Source: Acanthococcus lagerstroemiae
Lineage: Eukaryota > Arthropoda > Insecta > Hemiptera > Eriococcidae
Direction: 5' to 3'
Length of the DNA: 64,000 nt
NCBI GenBank assembly: GCA_031841125.1
Contig: CM063108.1
Span: 10,027,683 to 10,091,682, forward strand
Positions 11,936 through 24,369 of this stretch are shown in pieces. The notes beneath the pieces are model-generated. The model worked only from the letters and a program-made list of their open reading frames with translations. It was not told the origin of the DNA and did not search any database. Every line of letters starts with the position of its first letter. The stretch's first letter is position 1. The translations under genes and the position numbers were made by a program.

Positions 11936-12598
11936 CAGAGATGTCAACTCCCATTTGCAAACAGGAACGCGTTCACGAATGGAGCACCTCCACAAACGAG
12001 AACAAAGTGAGCGCGTTCTTCTTCTCACCCAAACAAGAAAGGGCAGGAACGCGTTTGTTTCATTTTGTGAATGAGAACGCAGAGACCGGAGAGAGGAATG
12101 ACTACAGTCAGAGATGTCAACTCCCGTTTGCAAATGGGAATACATTCACAAACGGAGCCCCTCCACAAACAAGAACGAAGTGAGCGCGTTCTTCTTTTCA
12201 CATGAACGAGAAAGGGCAGGAACGCGTTCATTTCATTTCGTGAACAAGAACGCAGAGACCGGAGAGAGGAATGACTACAGTCAGAGATGCCAACTCCCAT
12301 TCGCGAACGGGAACACGTTCACAAACGGAGCCCCTCCATAAACGAGAACGAAGTGAACGCGTTCTTCTTCTCACATGAACAAGAAAGGGCAGGGACGCGT
12401 TCATTTCATTTCGTGAATGAGAATGGAGAGAGGAATGACTACAGTCAGAGAGATGTTTATTCCCGTATTTGTGAATGGGAACGAATTCACGAATGGAGCA
12501 TCTCCACAAACGAGAACAAAGTGAACGCGTTCTTCTTCTCACATGAACGAGAACGGATGTGAACGCGTTCTTATTTTTGGGGAACGCTGACATCTCTG
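11936..12598. repeat. tandem 173-bp array bounded by CAGAGATGTCA termini
   Basis: Units start at 11936, 12109, 12282 and 12445, each with 'cagagatg'. The first two intervals are exactly 173 bp, and the third is 163 bp because 'cgcagagacc' is missing. Each unit carries 'gaacgcgttc'-type palindromes and a 'ttcttcttctcac' stretch. The array ends at 12598 with 'ctgacatctctg', the inverse of the unit start, so the whole block has the shape of an inverted-repeat element whose inside was tandemly amplified. The outer 8-mers (tttcttac and ttcccttc) match only partly. Open frames on both strands are a by-product of the repeats. Confidence 0.75.
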
Positions 12599-14879
12599 TT
12601 CCCTTCAAGAATACACAGATACAGATATTTCAGAAGCATAACATAATATGTGCAGATATGGATATTTCAAAGGTAGGTATACGTGTGGATATTTTGAAAT
12701 TGTAAGATTTATTGTTTAGTAATAGAGAACTCAGCGGAATTGAGAGGTTAGTCATCTCAGGAAATTAAATTTCCCTCCAAATCCCCCCCTGCTTCCTCTC
12801 GTGGAAAAGTAACGCATACTATGGGTCTGTTTACATACTATTTCAAAATGTATTGCTAGAGTTCTGCGGCTCTAGTGTTTGAGATTTGAAGCCCTCTTGA
12901 CAGAAATACGGATGCGCCTATCTTGTAAATGGGTGTGCAATTCACACCTTTTCCAATCCCAAATTTTATTTCTTTATGTGTCCAATTTATAATTTCAATG
13001 CTTAATCTGATTTTTGCAGCTACCTATGTGCGATTCACATTTCGTTTCCTCTACCTGATTACCCAGTGTGTGCAGTTTACATGCGCCCTTATTTTTATTG
13101 CATTTAGTAGAATGAAGTCTGGAAATTAAGCACTATTATGGCGATTTTTTCCCCAACTATTTAATAGATTGAAAATTTTTTAGATGACGTAGAACGAAGA
13201 TAACTTTAGATTACTTAGATGACCTCTTTTAAAAATAGATGACTTCGATGATCGGTAGACACCCTGACATACGCACTTTTTACAGCGTCATTAAAAAGGG
13301 AGGATAAGACTCCAGAACATCTTCAAACCCCAGTACTTCCATGGATAGTAAATTTTCCAGATTTTTCATGCTGGAACTTTTTTACAACACAAAATGCCTG
13401 ATCGCGAAATGAAATTTTCTCAAAACTTTTTCGTGATCCACCACTCTCCCAATCATCCAAAATTTAATACCTTAAAAGCAGGGCAACGTTACGACCGAAA
13501 AATCACGATTAAAATTTAACAAATAACCAGCAAATAAAAAAAAGAAGCTTCTCGTCCAGGGACGAAACTATAGCCGGTGTGGGGAGTTGAAACGACCCCT
13601 CCCCCCATGATTTGGCAGTCCGAAAATGTTGAAACTGTTCATTTGAATTTTTCATCTTTTAAGAACGTTTGTTTGTTTATTTGTTTTTCTCAATCAAAAA
13701 ATGTTTCGATTAATCGGCAAATTTTCAATTTAAAAAAAATTTTATCGGTGAATTTTTCGTTGTCAAAAAATATTTGTAGGCGAATTTGTCTTCGCCACCC
13801 TCCGGCCAAACTGAAAGTCAAATTTTGTCTCGGTTCTCATCTTATTTATTTTCCAACTGGGCTTCATTATAATACAAGCAAAAAAATAGAAAAAATAGTT
13901 ATACCAACTACATTACTTTTTCAACTGCGAGGAATCCGAAGTTCTTACATTGGAGGTTGAGGGTGTAACCCCTCCCCTCCTTGAGCCTAATCAAATGCAT
14001 TAATACCAGACATTTACCCCAGTTTTCAGGTATCAAAAGTTCCACGCGCATTCACTTCTTAACCTGAAATCGGGATGCACTCTTTCATGGCGAGCTCGAA
14101 ACTGAAGATTTATCTCCAGCAATTTCAACAAATTACACTATAACTAATTGTAATTTTATTCAATATTACCGGAGCGTGATTGGGAAAATTTTATGAGTAA
14201 TTTCAGATTGAAACCAGCAATAGCGTTATAATAAGAATGACTGATGTTTCGGCGTACCTGAAAAATCCCACAGAGTATATTTCAAGAAATACTCGAGATG
14301 ATTTAGCGAATTCATTAAAAATTGTAACTCCCTGTTGTATTTCGTAAAATGCCTAGACATTTCGTGAAACAGCAATTTTTTCTGGGAACGCGGTATGCCG
14401 ATTATGTCGGACGCAACACTTATTTTCAAATCTGCCGTCAACGATTCAACGAAAAACATTTCATTCGTACATTATCACTGTTTGACGTTCTCAGGAGCAA
14501 AGTAGAAGGCAAATCTTAATCACGTGAATGCTGAGGCAACTATCTCGACCAGGGGACATTTTCAGGTTCCTCTTACATACTTCCCATTTTCTCTGTTCAA
14601 ATCAAATTCAGTACCGCACAAGAAATTCACAAAAGAAACATATAAAGCTCATTCTCATAAAAATGGGTATTTTTGTTCCGACAGAATTTCGCGATGTACA
14701 ATCTAAAAGACGTAATCAGTATGTCACAGTTGAGGAAATGTACAGGATTCTAAGAAATTCAATAGTACAAAATGTTCGTATTTTAATCAATGTGAATGCT
14801 CCCACCCTTGATTTTGATATTTTTTCATCTTCCAGGGCAATTAATAAAAACTATGAGGATATTAGTTCACATTATTGTC
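12599..14879. other. non-coding stretch, no gene recognised
   Basis: AT-rich. A block at about 13555-13980 has C- and G-rich ends (gacccctccccccat and cccctcccctcc) and may be another decayed short element; its boundaries could not be fixed. Open frames at 13577-13960 and 14528-14884 have no recognisable motif. Confidence 0.3.
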
Positions 14880-16365
14880 TATAGGGTTCGCTCCCTAGAG
14901 AAGACGAGTAGCACCCACAGATGCTACAGGTGCTTGCGTCCTGGGCACATGGCAAAGAAGTACCAGAACCAGAAGCGTCCGTCCTACCGCTGCGGAGAGA
15001 GCGGACATATCGCGGCGGTATGCAGTGCCGAAGCATCTTGTCCCGTATACAAGAAGATCGAGGGGCAAGACAGCAGACATACCTTGGGAGGACGCGGCTG
15101 TCAGGCGAAGGCAGCGAGTGGCAGACGACGAACGCGATAGCCAGTTACCGGTGACCCTCTCCGTGCTACAGATAAATCTAAACTGTAGGATGGCTCAGGA
15201 TTTGATGTTCGAGGCTGTGCCACGGAGGAGGATCGACGTGATGCCAGTGAGCGAACCCTACCAGTTGGAAGATGTTGTGGGATAGCAGATAGACCATACT
15301 GGCTTAGTGGCCATGGCGTGAATTCTGACTGTCCGTTAGCTCCGAGCAAGGTAGAGAGAGGTAACGGGTATGTCGCGTGGAGATTGAGGGAGTGAAGATT
15401 TACAGCTATTACTTTTCCCCCGACAGACCGCCGGCAGAATTGCAGGCCTACCTTATTCAGCTGGAGAGGAGCACTTCCCGAGGAGGCAAGATGATAGTGG
15501 CCGGCGACTTCAATGCTAAGTCAGAAGAGTGGTTCACCGGCCGCACAGACGTGAAAGGAGCGCTGCTGAGCGAGTTTGCGACGAGCAACCGCCTGGTGCC
15601 GATGAACAACAGCGTCGCCTATACCCACTTTCATCAAGGGTATGGGTCGAACATCGACGTAACGTTTGCCTCAGAATGCCGAGCCTGACAGATCCAGGGC
15701 TGGGCGATACTGGAAGAGGAGTCGGGAAGCGATCACAACTACATCACCTTTGCTGTAGCAAGGGTGAGAGTGGTCGCTACTCCAAGGAAGCTGGGAAGAT
15801 GGGCGACTAGCAAGTTGAACAAGAACAAGCTGGAAGCAGCCTTGCTAGTGAGCAGCATGGCAGAGAAAAGGCGGAAGATTTCGAGAACGCAGGAGAGGCG
15901 GCGGAGAAGCTACATCGAAGAGTAGCTGCCGTCTGCAATGCCGCGATACCCCGTCGTGGTCCACCGCGTAAGAAAGGAGAGACATACTGGTGGACCGCGG
16001 ACATTGCCCATCTGAAGTCCGAGGCCAATTAGTCGCGCAGAAGATATCAGCGTGCTCGGAAAAGTCTGAAGACTGCAATCAGATACAGCAAGCTGAGATG
16101 CTGGAGAGAGCTTTGCAGCCAGGTGGAGGATGACCCTTTGGAAGACCCTACAGAATTGATGATGAAGAAGGTCGGGGGCCTTCCCATAACCGAGCGTATG
16201 GAGTCGGGTACTGTGGAACAGATAGTGGACCATTTATTTCCACAACGCCCAGCACCAGTGGACACACTTCTGGAAGCAGACGCCATACCACCACTACGAA
16301 TACGTACAAAAGCGAAGAAGGTGCTGGGACCAGATGGGATACCGAATAGTATGTGATATCTCGCG
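14880..16365 (+). pseudogene. 5' part of an R1-like LINE: zinc knuckles and endonuclease, decayed
   Basis: Zinc-knuckle spacing is seen at about 14915-15040 (CYRCLRPGHMAKKY, its last Cys replaced by Tyr, and YRCGESGHIAAVC), as at the end of R1-clade ORF1. The endonuclease begins with 'LQINLNCRMAQDL' (15169) and continues with 'IDVMPVSEPY'. The catalytic block 'MIVAGDFNAKSEEW' is at 15492, and 'GYGSNIDVTF' at about 15645 is the late SxxD-type motif. The RT opening 'KVLGPDGIPNSM' is at 16320-16355, after which the similarity ends. Frames shift several times and stops intervene. The missing 3' half is replaced directly by mariner-derived sequence. Confidence 0.85.
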
Positions 16366-16481
16366 CGGCAATTTCCATCAGTGTGGCAATGTGCATCACC
16401 ATGAATAAAATGCAAAAACTTACAGGATAGTTTTAGGATAGAGATGACATTCTCTTAACTGATTTTACAGGTCACGTGGGA

Positions 16482-18385
16482 GAGGCATTCAAGAAGTAAG
16501 GTAACAAGGACTATTACGAAGGGGTCTGGTTGGCCGAGTGGATAGCGCGTTGGTCTTGGAATCCGCAGGTTCTGAGTTTGAGCCCACGTAGCGCCTCGCC
16601 AAATTTCGACCTAGGCGGTCTTTCGGCCAGAAGGGAAGAGGGCTAAGTCTCCCCGACGTCTCTGAAGTAATGCTCGAAAGGGCGGATTCCAGGGCTCGGG
16701 TTGAGAGCAAATTAAAAAAAAAAAAAAGGCTATTACGAAATAACTACATATAAATTGTAAAGATTTTATTTTACAAAATTGGAAAAGATACAACCTTTGA
16801 GGCATTTATCTCATCGGTTTGCTAACTTGCAGATGCCTTCCCTGTAGAATTTGCCGTCCAACGAATCAAACTAGACGTTCAAAAAGTAAGGTAACAAGAG
16901 CTATTATAAAATAACTATAAATCGTAAAAATTCTATTTTACAAAATTGGAAAAGATACAACCTTAAACTGCTTCTCAACATAGGTACCTTCCTGATTGAG
17001 ACATTTATCTTTTATTCCATTAGTTTACTAATTTATAGATGTCTTCTCTACAGAATTCGCCGTCCAACGAATCAAGACCAATTTAGAACTGTTTTTTGCA
17101 GCTCATCGTTGTTTTGAATTCGAATTCTACTCAGGTATTTTTTAGATACGAAAATGAATGAAAATCGGAGGGTACCAAGTCGGGAAAGTGGGCTGGGTGT
17201 GGCAAAACATCCCACTTGAACAACTTCAACAAAGCAGTAGTGACAGGAGAGGTGTGCGGTTGTGCGTTGTTTTGCAAAAAGCAAACATTGCGAGTTAACT
17301 ATCCGGGTCTGCGGTCTCTAATTCTTTTATGTAAGCAGTTCAGCTGTTTGCAGTATACATCTGAGTTTACCCGTTGTACCATATGGGAGAAAATCAACCA
17401 AAACCAAAAGAATTCCACAAGCATCCCAGAGGATACAAATGCCATAATTTTGTTTGCAGCGCAGAAAACCGTCTTAACTTGGAGAGAAAGTGTATTGTCC
17501 TAATATAAAAAGAACATAGAATCGCGCTACGTTACCAAATTTACAATCTGTCCATTGACTTCAACACAACAAGCCTTATTACCTTACTTTTTGAATGTCC
17601 AGTTTGATTTCTTGGACGGCAAATTCTACAGGGAAGGCATCTATAAGTTAGTAAACCGATGAGATAAATGCCTCAATCGGGAAGGTAACTGTGTTGAAAA
17701 GTAGTTCAAGGTTATATATTTTCAAATTTTGTAAAATAAAATTTTTACAATTTATAGTTATTTTATAATAGCTCTTGTTACCTTACTTTTGGAACGCCTG
17801 GTTTGACTCATTAGACGGCAAATTCTACAGGGAAGGCATCTATAAGTTGGTAAGCCGATGAGATAAATGCCTCAATTGAGAAGGTAAAACTGTGTTCAGA
17901 AGTAGTTTAAGGTTATATCTTTTCCAATTTTGTAAAATAAAATTTTTACGATTTATAGTTATTTTATAATAGCTCTTGTTACCTTACTTTGTGAACGCCC
18001 AGTTTGATTTTCTTGGACGGTGAAATCTACAGGAAATGGTATCTATAAGTTATTCAAGCGATGAAATAAATGTCTCAATCAGGAAGGTAACTATGTTCAG
18101 AAGTAGTTTAAGGTTGTATCGGTTCAAATTTTATAAAATAAAATTTTTACAATTCATATTTATTTTATAGTAGCTGTTGTTACCTTACTTTTGGAACGTC
18201 CAGTTTGATTTTTTAGACGGTGAATTCTGCAGGAAATGTACCTATAAGTTAGTAAACCGATTAAGTAAATGCCTCATCACGAAGGTAACTATGTTTAAAA
18301 GTAATTTAAAGTTGTATGTAAAATAATATTTTTACAATTTATAGTTATTTCACAATAGCCTTTGTTACCTTACTTGAACGCCCTT
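16482..18385. mobile_element. composite array of mariner ends around a mariner transposase remnant
   Basis: Both outer ends carry 'aagtaaggtaacaa' in opposite orientation, the mariner-style terminal phrase. On the plus strand about four units of roughly 195-205 bp begin near 17575, 17780, 17980 and 18185, each with the code for 'FYREGIYKLVN...DKCLN', the transposase C-terminus, followed by the terminal phrase 'gttaccttactt'. Two inverted units lie at about 16800-16890 and 16980-17070. Between the two sets the minus strand (17290-17070) encodes 'NAQPHTSPVTTAL', then 'WDVLPHPAHFPDLVPSDFHS' and 'NDELQKTVLNW', the DD34D region with the second Asp lost and frames shifted. A SINE is inserted at 16521-16728. 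Confidence 0.8.
16521..16729 (+). mobile_element. tRNA-derived SINE with 10-bp target duplication
   Basis: Flanked by ctattacgaa at 16511-16520 and 16730-16739. The head contains an A-box-like tggccgagtgg and a B-box-like gtttgagccc, the internal RNA polymerase III promoter of a tRNA (Leu/Ser-like head, not assignable with confidence). The body has 'tttcgacctaggcggtc', 'taatgctcgaaagggcgga' and 'ccagggctcgggttgagagc', and the element ends in A14. The same body recurs at 21036-21256 and 26910-27084. It is inserted into the first end of the mariner array, so it is younger than that array. Confidence 0.9.
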
Positions 18386-19055
18386 CATATTACCTACTCT
18401 GTGTGATCCCTTGATGAAATCGAAGAGGTACTTAAAACTGATAAGTCCAGAAAGTCATTCATACCTAGTAATAAGGTTGCTTTAAAAAAAGTACCCGGCA
18501 AAGTGGACACTGACAGTCATTTTGAGATTATCTCTCAGAATTTTTGAAACCACAGAAATACGTTTGTTAGATTGCACTGGGAAGGATTTTTAATATCTTC
18601 TCGTTGTACTCTCCCAAATGCGGTAGGGGAAAATTTCAATCTTGCCCATCAACGTGAAACGAAAATTCTGCTAATGCACAAACAGATTATCAAGCATCTT
18701 ACATTTCCACGTTGAAAGACATCAATCTTAAATACTGAAAGACAGTCTCTGGCAGAAGGAGCCTTCACGTTTCAAGTAATAGAGACCCACGTTCCCGCAT
18801 CATATTGTCTATTGGTGAATTCCCGGATTTCCTGTCATACCCTACAATAGTGTGGCAGCACTGAAGCCTCATTTCAAAGACGTGAACACTTCGTCTCACA
18901 ACTAGGATAAAAGTTTTTTGGGGATCCACAGACCCCAAAATTGAATTTTAAATGCGTCCCATTATAGAATGTGAGTTTTTTGGAAATTGTACGAGAAAAG
19001 TTAAGTCCGGATCGCGGTGATGGCGTTCGAAATCAAAGAAAATGAAAGCGTGTAG
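18386..19055. other. non-coding stretch, no gene recognised
   Basis: Ordinary AT-rich sequence between the mariner array and the next short element. No motif or paired repeat recognised. Confidence 0.3.
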
Positions 19056-19298
19056 CAGTGGCGTAGCCAGGATTTCTCCAGGGGGGGGGATCAGCAACAT
19101 TTTCGGGGGGTACACCGAATATGAACTGTATGTTTTTAAATTGACGTATCAGTATATTATGCTTTTCAAATTCAATTATGTATCTGAATTTAAATTTCAT
19201 TTCGCGCATTTACTGTGATACTGCCAGTATATAGAGAATTCTCGCCTCGGGGGGGGGGGGGGTGTTATCTCCCTGATCCTCTCTTGGCTACGCCACTC
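19056..19298. mobile_element. hAT-type MITE, CAGTGGCGTAGCC family
   Basis: Termini cagtggcgtagccagga and, from the other side, gagtggcgtagccaaga form a 17-bp inverted repeat with few mismatches. The flanking 8-mers are gcgtgtag (19048-19055) and gcgtgtac (19299-19306), 7 of 8 identical. G-homopolymers lie about 25 bases inside the left end and 40 inside the right. The first eight bases, CAGTGGCG, are the same as those of the complete hAT element at 47574, which makes that element a candidate source of transposase. A related, more decayed copy is at 31121-31388. Confidence 0.8.
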
Positions 19299-21019
19299 GC
19301 GTGTACAGAAAGCGCGTGTATTGATCAATGGATGCAAAACATATTCGAATGCGGGTGCTAAAACATACAAAGCCTAACCTACAATTAGCCTAAACGGATG
19401 TCCTACCTGGTTGATCAAGGGAGAAAAAGGAGAGTGGTTATGAGAAAAAGAAGAAGAAACGTGGTTTAGAAAAGATCATGTACAGGAAGTGCAGGTATGC
19501 AGACAGAGGAATAGCGAAGGGATCAGCATTAGGAAGGGAGATGTTAGTTAAATTTCCAACTTGAGTGGAGGCCGGGGGGGGGCATAGCCTGTGAAAGAAT
19601 TTGTACACCCAACTTCGAGAGGCAATATGGGTATCATTTTACAGGGATTTTGAAACTGAGTTAGGTAACGAGATTCGCTTCCGCTAAAATATTGAGAAGG
19701 TTGACTAGCTTTACTATCATACATAATTCAGTCGAGATAAGCGGTTTGCCGACTCGTTATTGTTTCACTGGCCAAATACAAAATGTTGAGATTGTTCGAT
19801 TTGCCAACTGGCAAAATTTGGCCGATTTTTCCAACTCTACAAACTGATTGGGGGCAGTCCCCTCTCCCCGATTCGCTACGCCCCTGTATGTAGAAGACAA
19901 AAGATGTTTATAAGACGTTTGCATCGTGCTAAGCAGAAAGTACCAGGCAGGATGACTTACATCAAAATGTACATAGAAGAGGAGAAGGTCACTGCGAGAA
20001 TATTATTCCTTAGTATCATCCCCGCCTATTTTCAACCAACAAAGTTACAAAGTAACTTCAGTTTTTTTGAATTTGTCCACGCTAGAATAACAATTTTTAC
20101 AAAAATGAGCCATCGACAATTGTACAATTAGATGTGTATTTTCAAATCACTCAAGTCTAAAATATTCATTCCCATAGTTTTATACATTTAAATCGGGTGT
20201 TGACAAGAACTCTCGATAACGTTAGCGAGCAAATCGAAAGTCAGAACTAAACGAGGTATAAGGTCGGTTCAGGTAAATTAGCGGTAACGAAGGCCTTAAT
20301 AGCATGTTAGGGTACCTATACTTTTTCTCAAATAGTGCGCTCGAGGAGGTAAAGACAATAGTGGCGGGCAATTATTTAATAAGTCGAAGAAGCGCTAATA
20401 TCCACTTAACAGTATTCGGTTCATTTTTCTGTTGTTCCATGTATATTATGAGGCATGTGATGATGCAGGTACGAAAACTACATTCGGAAAACGAGCCGAC
20501 CTTCGGTCTACATTCCCATGATATTGTAGGTATATTGTTATCACTCTAGCACACACCGGACAACAGTTTCAAAAAAAAAGGCCGTGATACAGTTGTTTTA
20601 GCAAACCGGAAAGTAAATGCAACAGAAAAATGATAATTGTTTCCTACATTGGCTTTTCGGAATAAGACACCAAATTGGCACATGTAATGCAATTCAGCAT
20701 AGACTACTTTGGAATAGAATATATAAATTCAATGACTGCTGAAGAGGAATTCTTTAGGTCAAGTTAAAACTCAATCATTCGCACCCTTGGATAAAAATTG
20801 GCATGAATGCAAACACAGCAATTTTTCAGTACAAAGTCAGAGTGTCGACTAAATACGAATTTTCCAAAAGTATGACCTTTGTATGACTTTTGTGTGACTT
20901 TTGTACGACCTTTTTTCGGAACATTTTCACGTCTGAACAGAATTTCCACAAGGAAAAAAAAATTCAAAAATGCTAGTTGCAAACAAAAACTTTGAAGAAG
21001 CTTGAATAATAACGAACGC
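19299..21019. other. non-coding stretch, no gene recognised
   Basis: No gene recognised. A G-run near 19573 and the closing phrase 'ccccgattcgctacgccc' near 19867 suggest the remains of further short inverted-repeat elements. The open frame at 20304-20549 has no recognisable motif. Confidence 0.3.
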
Positions 21020-21035
21020 ATTACTGCAAAGAATG

Positions 21036-21256
21036 AAGAGGTCTGGTTGGCCGAGGGGATAGCGCACTGGTCTCGGAATCCGGAAATCCCAGGTTCGAGC
21101 TCACGTAGCAATTTCCTACATTTCGACCTAGGCCGATTTTTCAGCAAGATGAGAAAAGAGCTAAGACAGCCTGAACAGCCTCCCCGATTTCACTGAGGTA
21201 ATGCTCGAAATGGCGGATTCCAGGGCTCGAGTTGAGAGTAAGAATTAGAAAAGAGA
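21036..21256 (+). mobile_element. tRNA-derived SINE with perfect 16-bp target duplication
   Basis: The 16-mer attactgcaaagaatg stands at 21020-21035 and 21257-21272. The head reads gtctggttggccgagggg (A box) and caggttcgagctc (B box). The body shares 'tttcgacctaggccg', 'gagctaagacagcc', 'gaggtaatgctcgaaa' and 'ccagggctcgagttgagag' with the copies at 16521 and 26910. The tail is a short A-rich 'taagaattagaaaagag' instead of pure A. The long exact duplication implies retrotransposition by a LINE. Confidence 0.92.
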
Positions 21257-21272
21257 ATTACTGCAAAGAATG

Positions 21273-24200
21273 TTGCAAAGAACACAATTCTTCGATTAAA
21301 TTTCAATTTGGCCGTATTTTGATACGAAATATTATGATTGTTCTCGAAGAATTACCAAATTTGTAAGTAATTAGAGGCAATTGTGTGACTTTTGTATGAC
21401 TTGTATGATCACTGCCTCAATCGTAGGACTTTTGTATGACTTGTACGAGTATAACTCGTATGACCGGGAAACACCCTAAGCGTTCGAAGTTTTTTGTACA
21501 AATTTTGGTCTTGCAGTTGGACCCATGACGGATCACGACATTTTTAAAATAATTTTGTTTCGATTACATAAGTCATACATGAAGACGACGGTTAGGAATG
21601 TGCCAATTTTCTCATTTCGTTGGATCACATTCTTTCCATTATTTTTTCAGATAAGTCACTTTTCTTCAATGATATCATGATTTTTCAACACTTCAAGGGG
21701 CCTAACTTATTAGTTTGGTTTACTCGTGTGAACCACGACTTGGCTATACAATGCGTCGTATACTCAAAAGTGAAGTGGCTCATACAGCCGATAACTGTAA
21801 ATTAATGTTCTTTTTAATCCCCCCCCCCTCCGGTAAAACTCATGAAATACCGAAGTCATTCAAAATAAAAAACACAGAAGCGCCATTTTTGCACTTATAT
21901 CATTTTTCATCTAGCTGTTTGAAGAAAAACAGCAGAGTCCTCAGAAAGATCATCATGTTTCAACGGTTTAGTCTCGAGAAAGAGTAATTTTCCAGCAGCA
22001 TCGGCTTAATGTTGTTTACAAACAGTTTACATTATATCTTCCTTCTCTAGGAGGAAAAGTGATCATTTCTCCCAGGGCGAAAGATGATTACTTCCCTCCC
22101 GCAAAGTAACTATAACATTTCCAGTGAATGATTTGTCTACACTGATCTGACTGTTTCATACAGTTTCACACGCTTGTGTTATTTGAAATTGATGGATATC
22201 CTGAATAAATTGCACGATTATGCGAGAATTAAGGAATTAACGTTCAGCCTTCACTTTCTGAGAACATTTTGAATTAAATATCGTACACAACAGAGTCCTG
22301 AAGGTAGCGTTATCACTCGTGCGATTGCACCATTCGTCTGCAAGCTGCAATGCAAACTTAGAACTTGTTGCCACCGCTTCAGATGTGTAAGTTGTGCAAC
22401 GAACAGAAAATTCATTTTTTTTCCCACAGCGAAGGATGTTTTTCCTACATTCGAAGACAATGTGACCTCAGAGCAAACATCATGAACTGTAGAGCTTAGA
22501 TACTGAGGACCGACGCGAAGAACATGTTCTTGAGGAGAAGAAAATGGACTATTCACACGAAAAATCTCTAAATTTTATAAATTTTAGTGGGAAGAAAAAA
22601 CTCATATTTCTAATTTTTTCGACCATGTCTCAGAATTTCCCATCACCAACGTTCCTGACCTTCCAGTAAATAACAACTGACGGTAATATTGAAATCTTAG
22701 AAAATTTTCGATGACAAGACAAAAAAATGATTATGTAATTTTTCTGACTGGGTGTCATAATTTCCTGACTTTTGGGTATAATTTTACAAATGGAGCAATG
22801 TCACACCCAATGCCTCTACGACGTCTTTAGATAATTTTTTATTATATTGTAATATTCTAGCGAAAACTTGGTCGGGGATATGATATTCAATACATAATTA
22901 CATAAAGTAACATTATTAAAAACTAGATACGATGTAATATCAAGAGTTATTAAAATCCCTTGACCACTGTCGGGACATATATGCCCCATCAAAGTTTCAA
23001 AAAATGACCACTGGTACAACTAGGTCCCGAAATTAATGCATTTGATGTTAATCTGTAATTCTACACACTCTTTCCAATGCACCCATAAATTTTTCAATGT
23101 TGGGACAACACTGTTTGAGTTATTATCCCTTTTTTCCCATCATAAAACACTACAGGGACATACATGTCCCACCATAAAATACGAATGAAACAATTTTTCC
23201 CAGGCCCAACTCTCGTTACAAAGAGGAGAAAGAATTCTCAAACTTGGGGGATAACTTACTTAAATCACCTGCAGCACATTTAACCCATTTTTTGAATTTT
23301 TCAACGTGAATAAAAAAGTCACGGTCAATGGGTTGAATTCCTTCTTGTAAGCTTACTTCATACACTAACGGACAGGCTCAATGTTACCTGCCAGTATAAT
23401 TTTGATGACTTTTAGTTCTTTAGTTGTACCGATCTTGTACTTCGAGTTCCACAGATGATTTTTCCTTGTTTAACCATTAGCCACACAATTCATATAGGAA
23501 TTCTTTCTAACTTTGACAAACGACAGCGATCAAATAGACGAGCAGACAAATAGACAAACAGATGGACAGCGAATGAACAGGTGGACAGATACATAGATAC
23601 ATAATCAGATCGACGAACAATCAAATAAACCAAGCCAGAAATAATGCATAATTATAAACCTTGTGTGTCACGGAATTTCCGTCCTGCTCCACAAGTCTTG
23701 TCTTGAAAGAGGAAAGAAGTTTCGAGAAAAAGAGTTTTCAAGTCTCACATATTTTTGAAGGAGAAAAGTCGGATAAACGCGGGAGAGATAAAGATTATCA
23801 AGTGCTGCGGTTGAGTCTCTTTTCCAGTAAAAATGTCTTTCCGCAAAAAGAGAAGCTAGAACGTACTACCAACTTTTGAGTTTTAAATGAAGAGGTATTG
23901 AGCAAAACCAGCGCCGGTATTACCGTACGGGCTGACTGGGCCGCAGCCAAGCGTGGCAAGATTTTGGTACGGTAAAATTTGCGACTAAAAAAAAATAGTT
24001 ACTTTAATTTTGCGGTAGGAGGGTGGGGGTGTAAAAAATAAGGTGGCAAAAATACTGTAGTTCAAGGCGGCAAAGCCTGAGCGAAACATTGAAACAGGGT
24101 AGTTTGGGTCGTTAATTTCGAATGTTTCATTAGATTTTTGATACTAAACAAAACTGAAAAGCAATGAAACAAAAAAATATATCGTATCAGACTTTTGATT

Positions 24201-24369
24201 CGAATTAGTTGTGTCTCGATTTGAGCTTCTAAAACTGAATTTTCGTCCTTAAGAGAAATTGATTTTCACAGATAAATCGAATGTAAAATTGAATTGATCG
24301 AATTTTAGGTCTCTAGTTTCGATAGCCCATTAGTTTCTAATTCCATCCTGATTTGAACATCCAAATCCA
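21273..24369. other. non-coding stretch with a degenerate short-period repeat
   Basis: No gene recognised. Positions 23519-23625 are a degenerate purine-rich microsatellite of 'gacagacaaatag' and 'gatagatacata' type units. Around 22980-23170 the palindromic phrase 'gggacatatatgcccc' recurs as 'gggacatacatgtccc' about 180 bases later, possibly the ends of a decayed element. A short block with GC-rich start 'ccagcgccggtattaccg' lies near 23908. Confidence 0.3.

Noticed and set aside
11890..12608. Several overlapping open frames on both strands encoding repetitive Arg/Glu-rich proteins
   Set aside because: They arise from the 173-bp tandem array, whose period is not a multiple of three, and there is no start or splice evidence.
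16521..16600. Genuine tRNA gene
   Set aside because: The tRNA-like head lacks a complete cloverleaf and is part of a dispersed, A-tailed, target-duplicated SINE.
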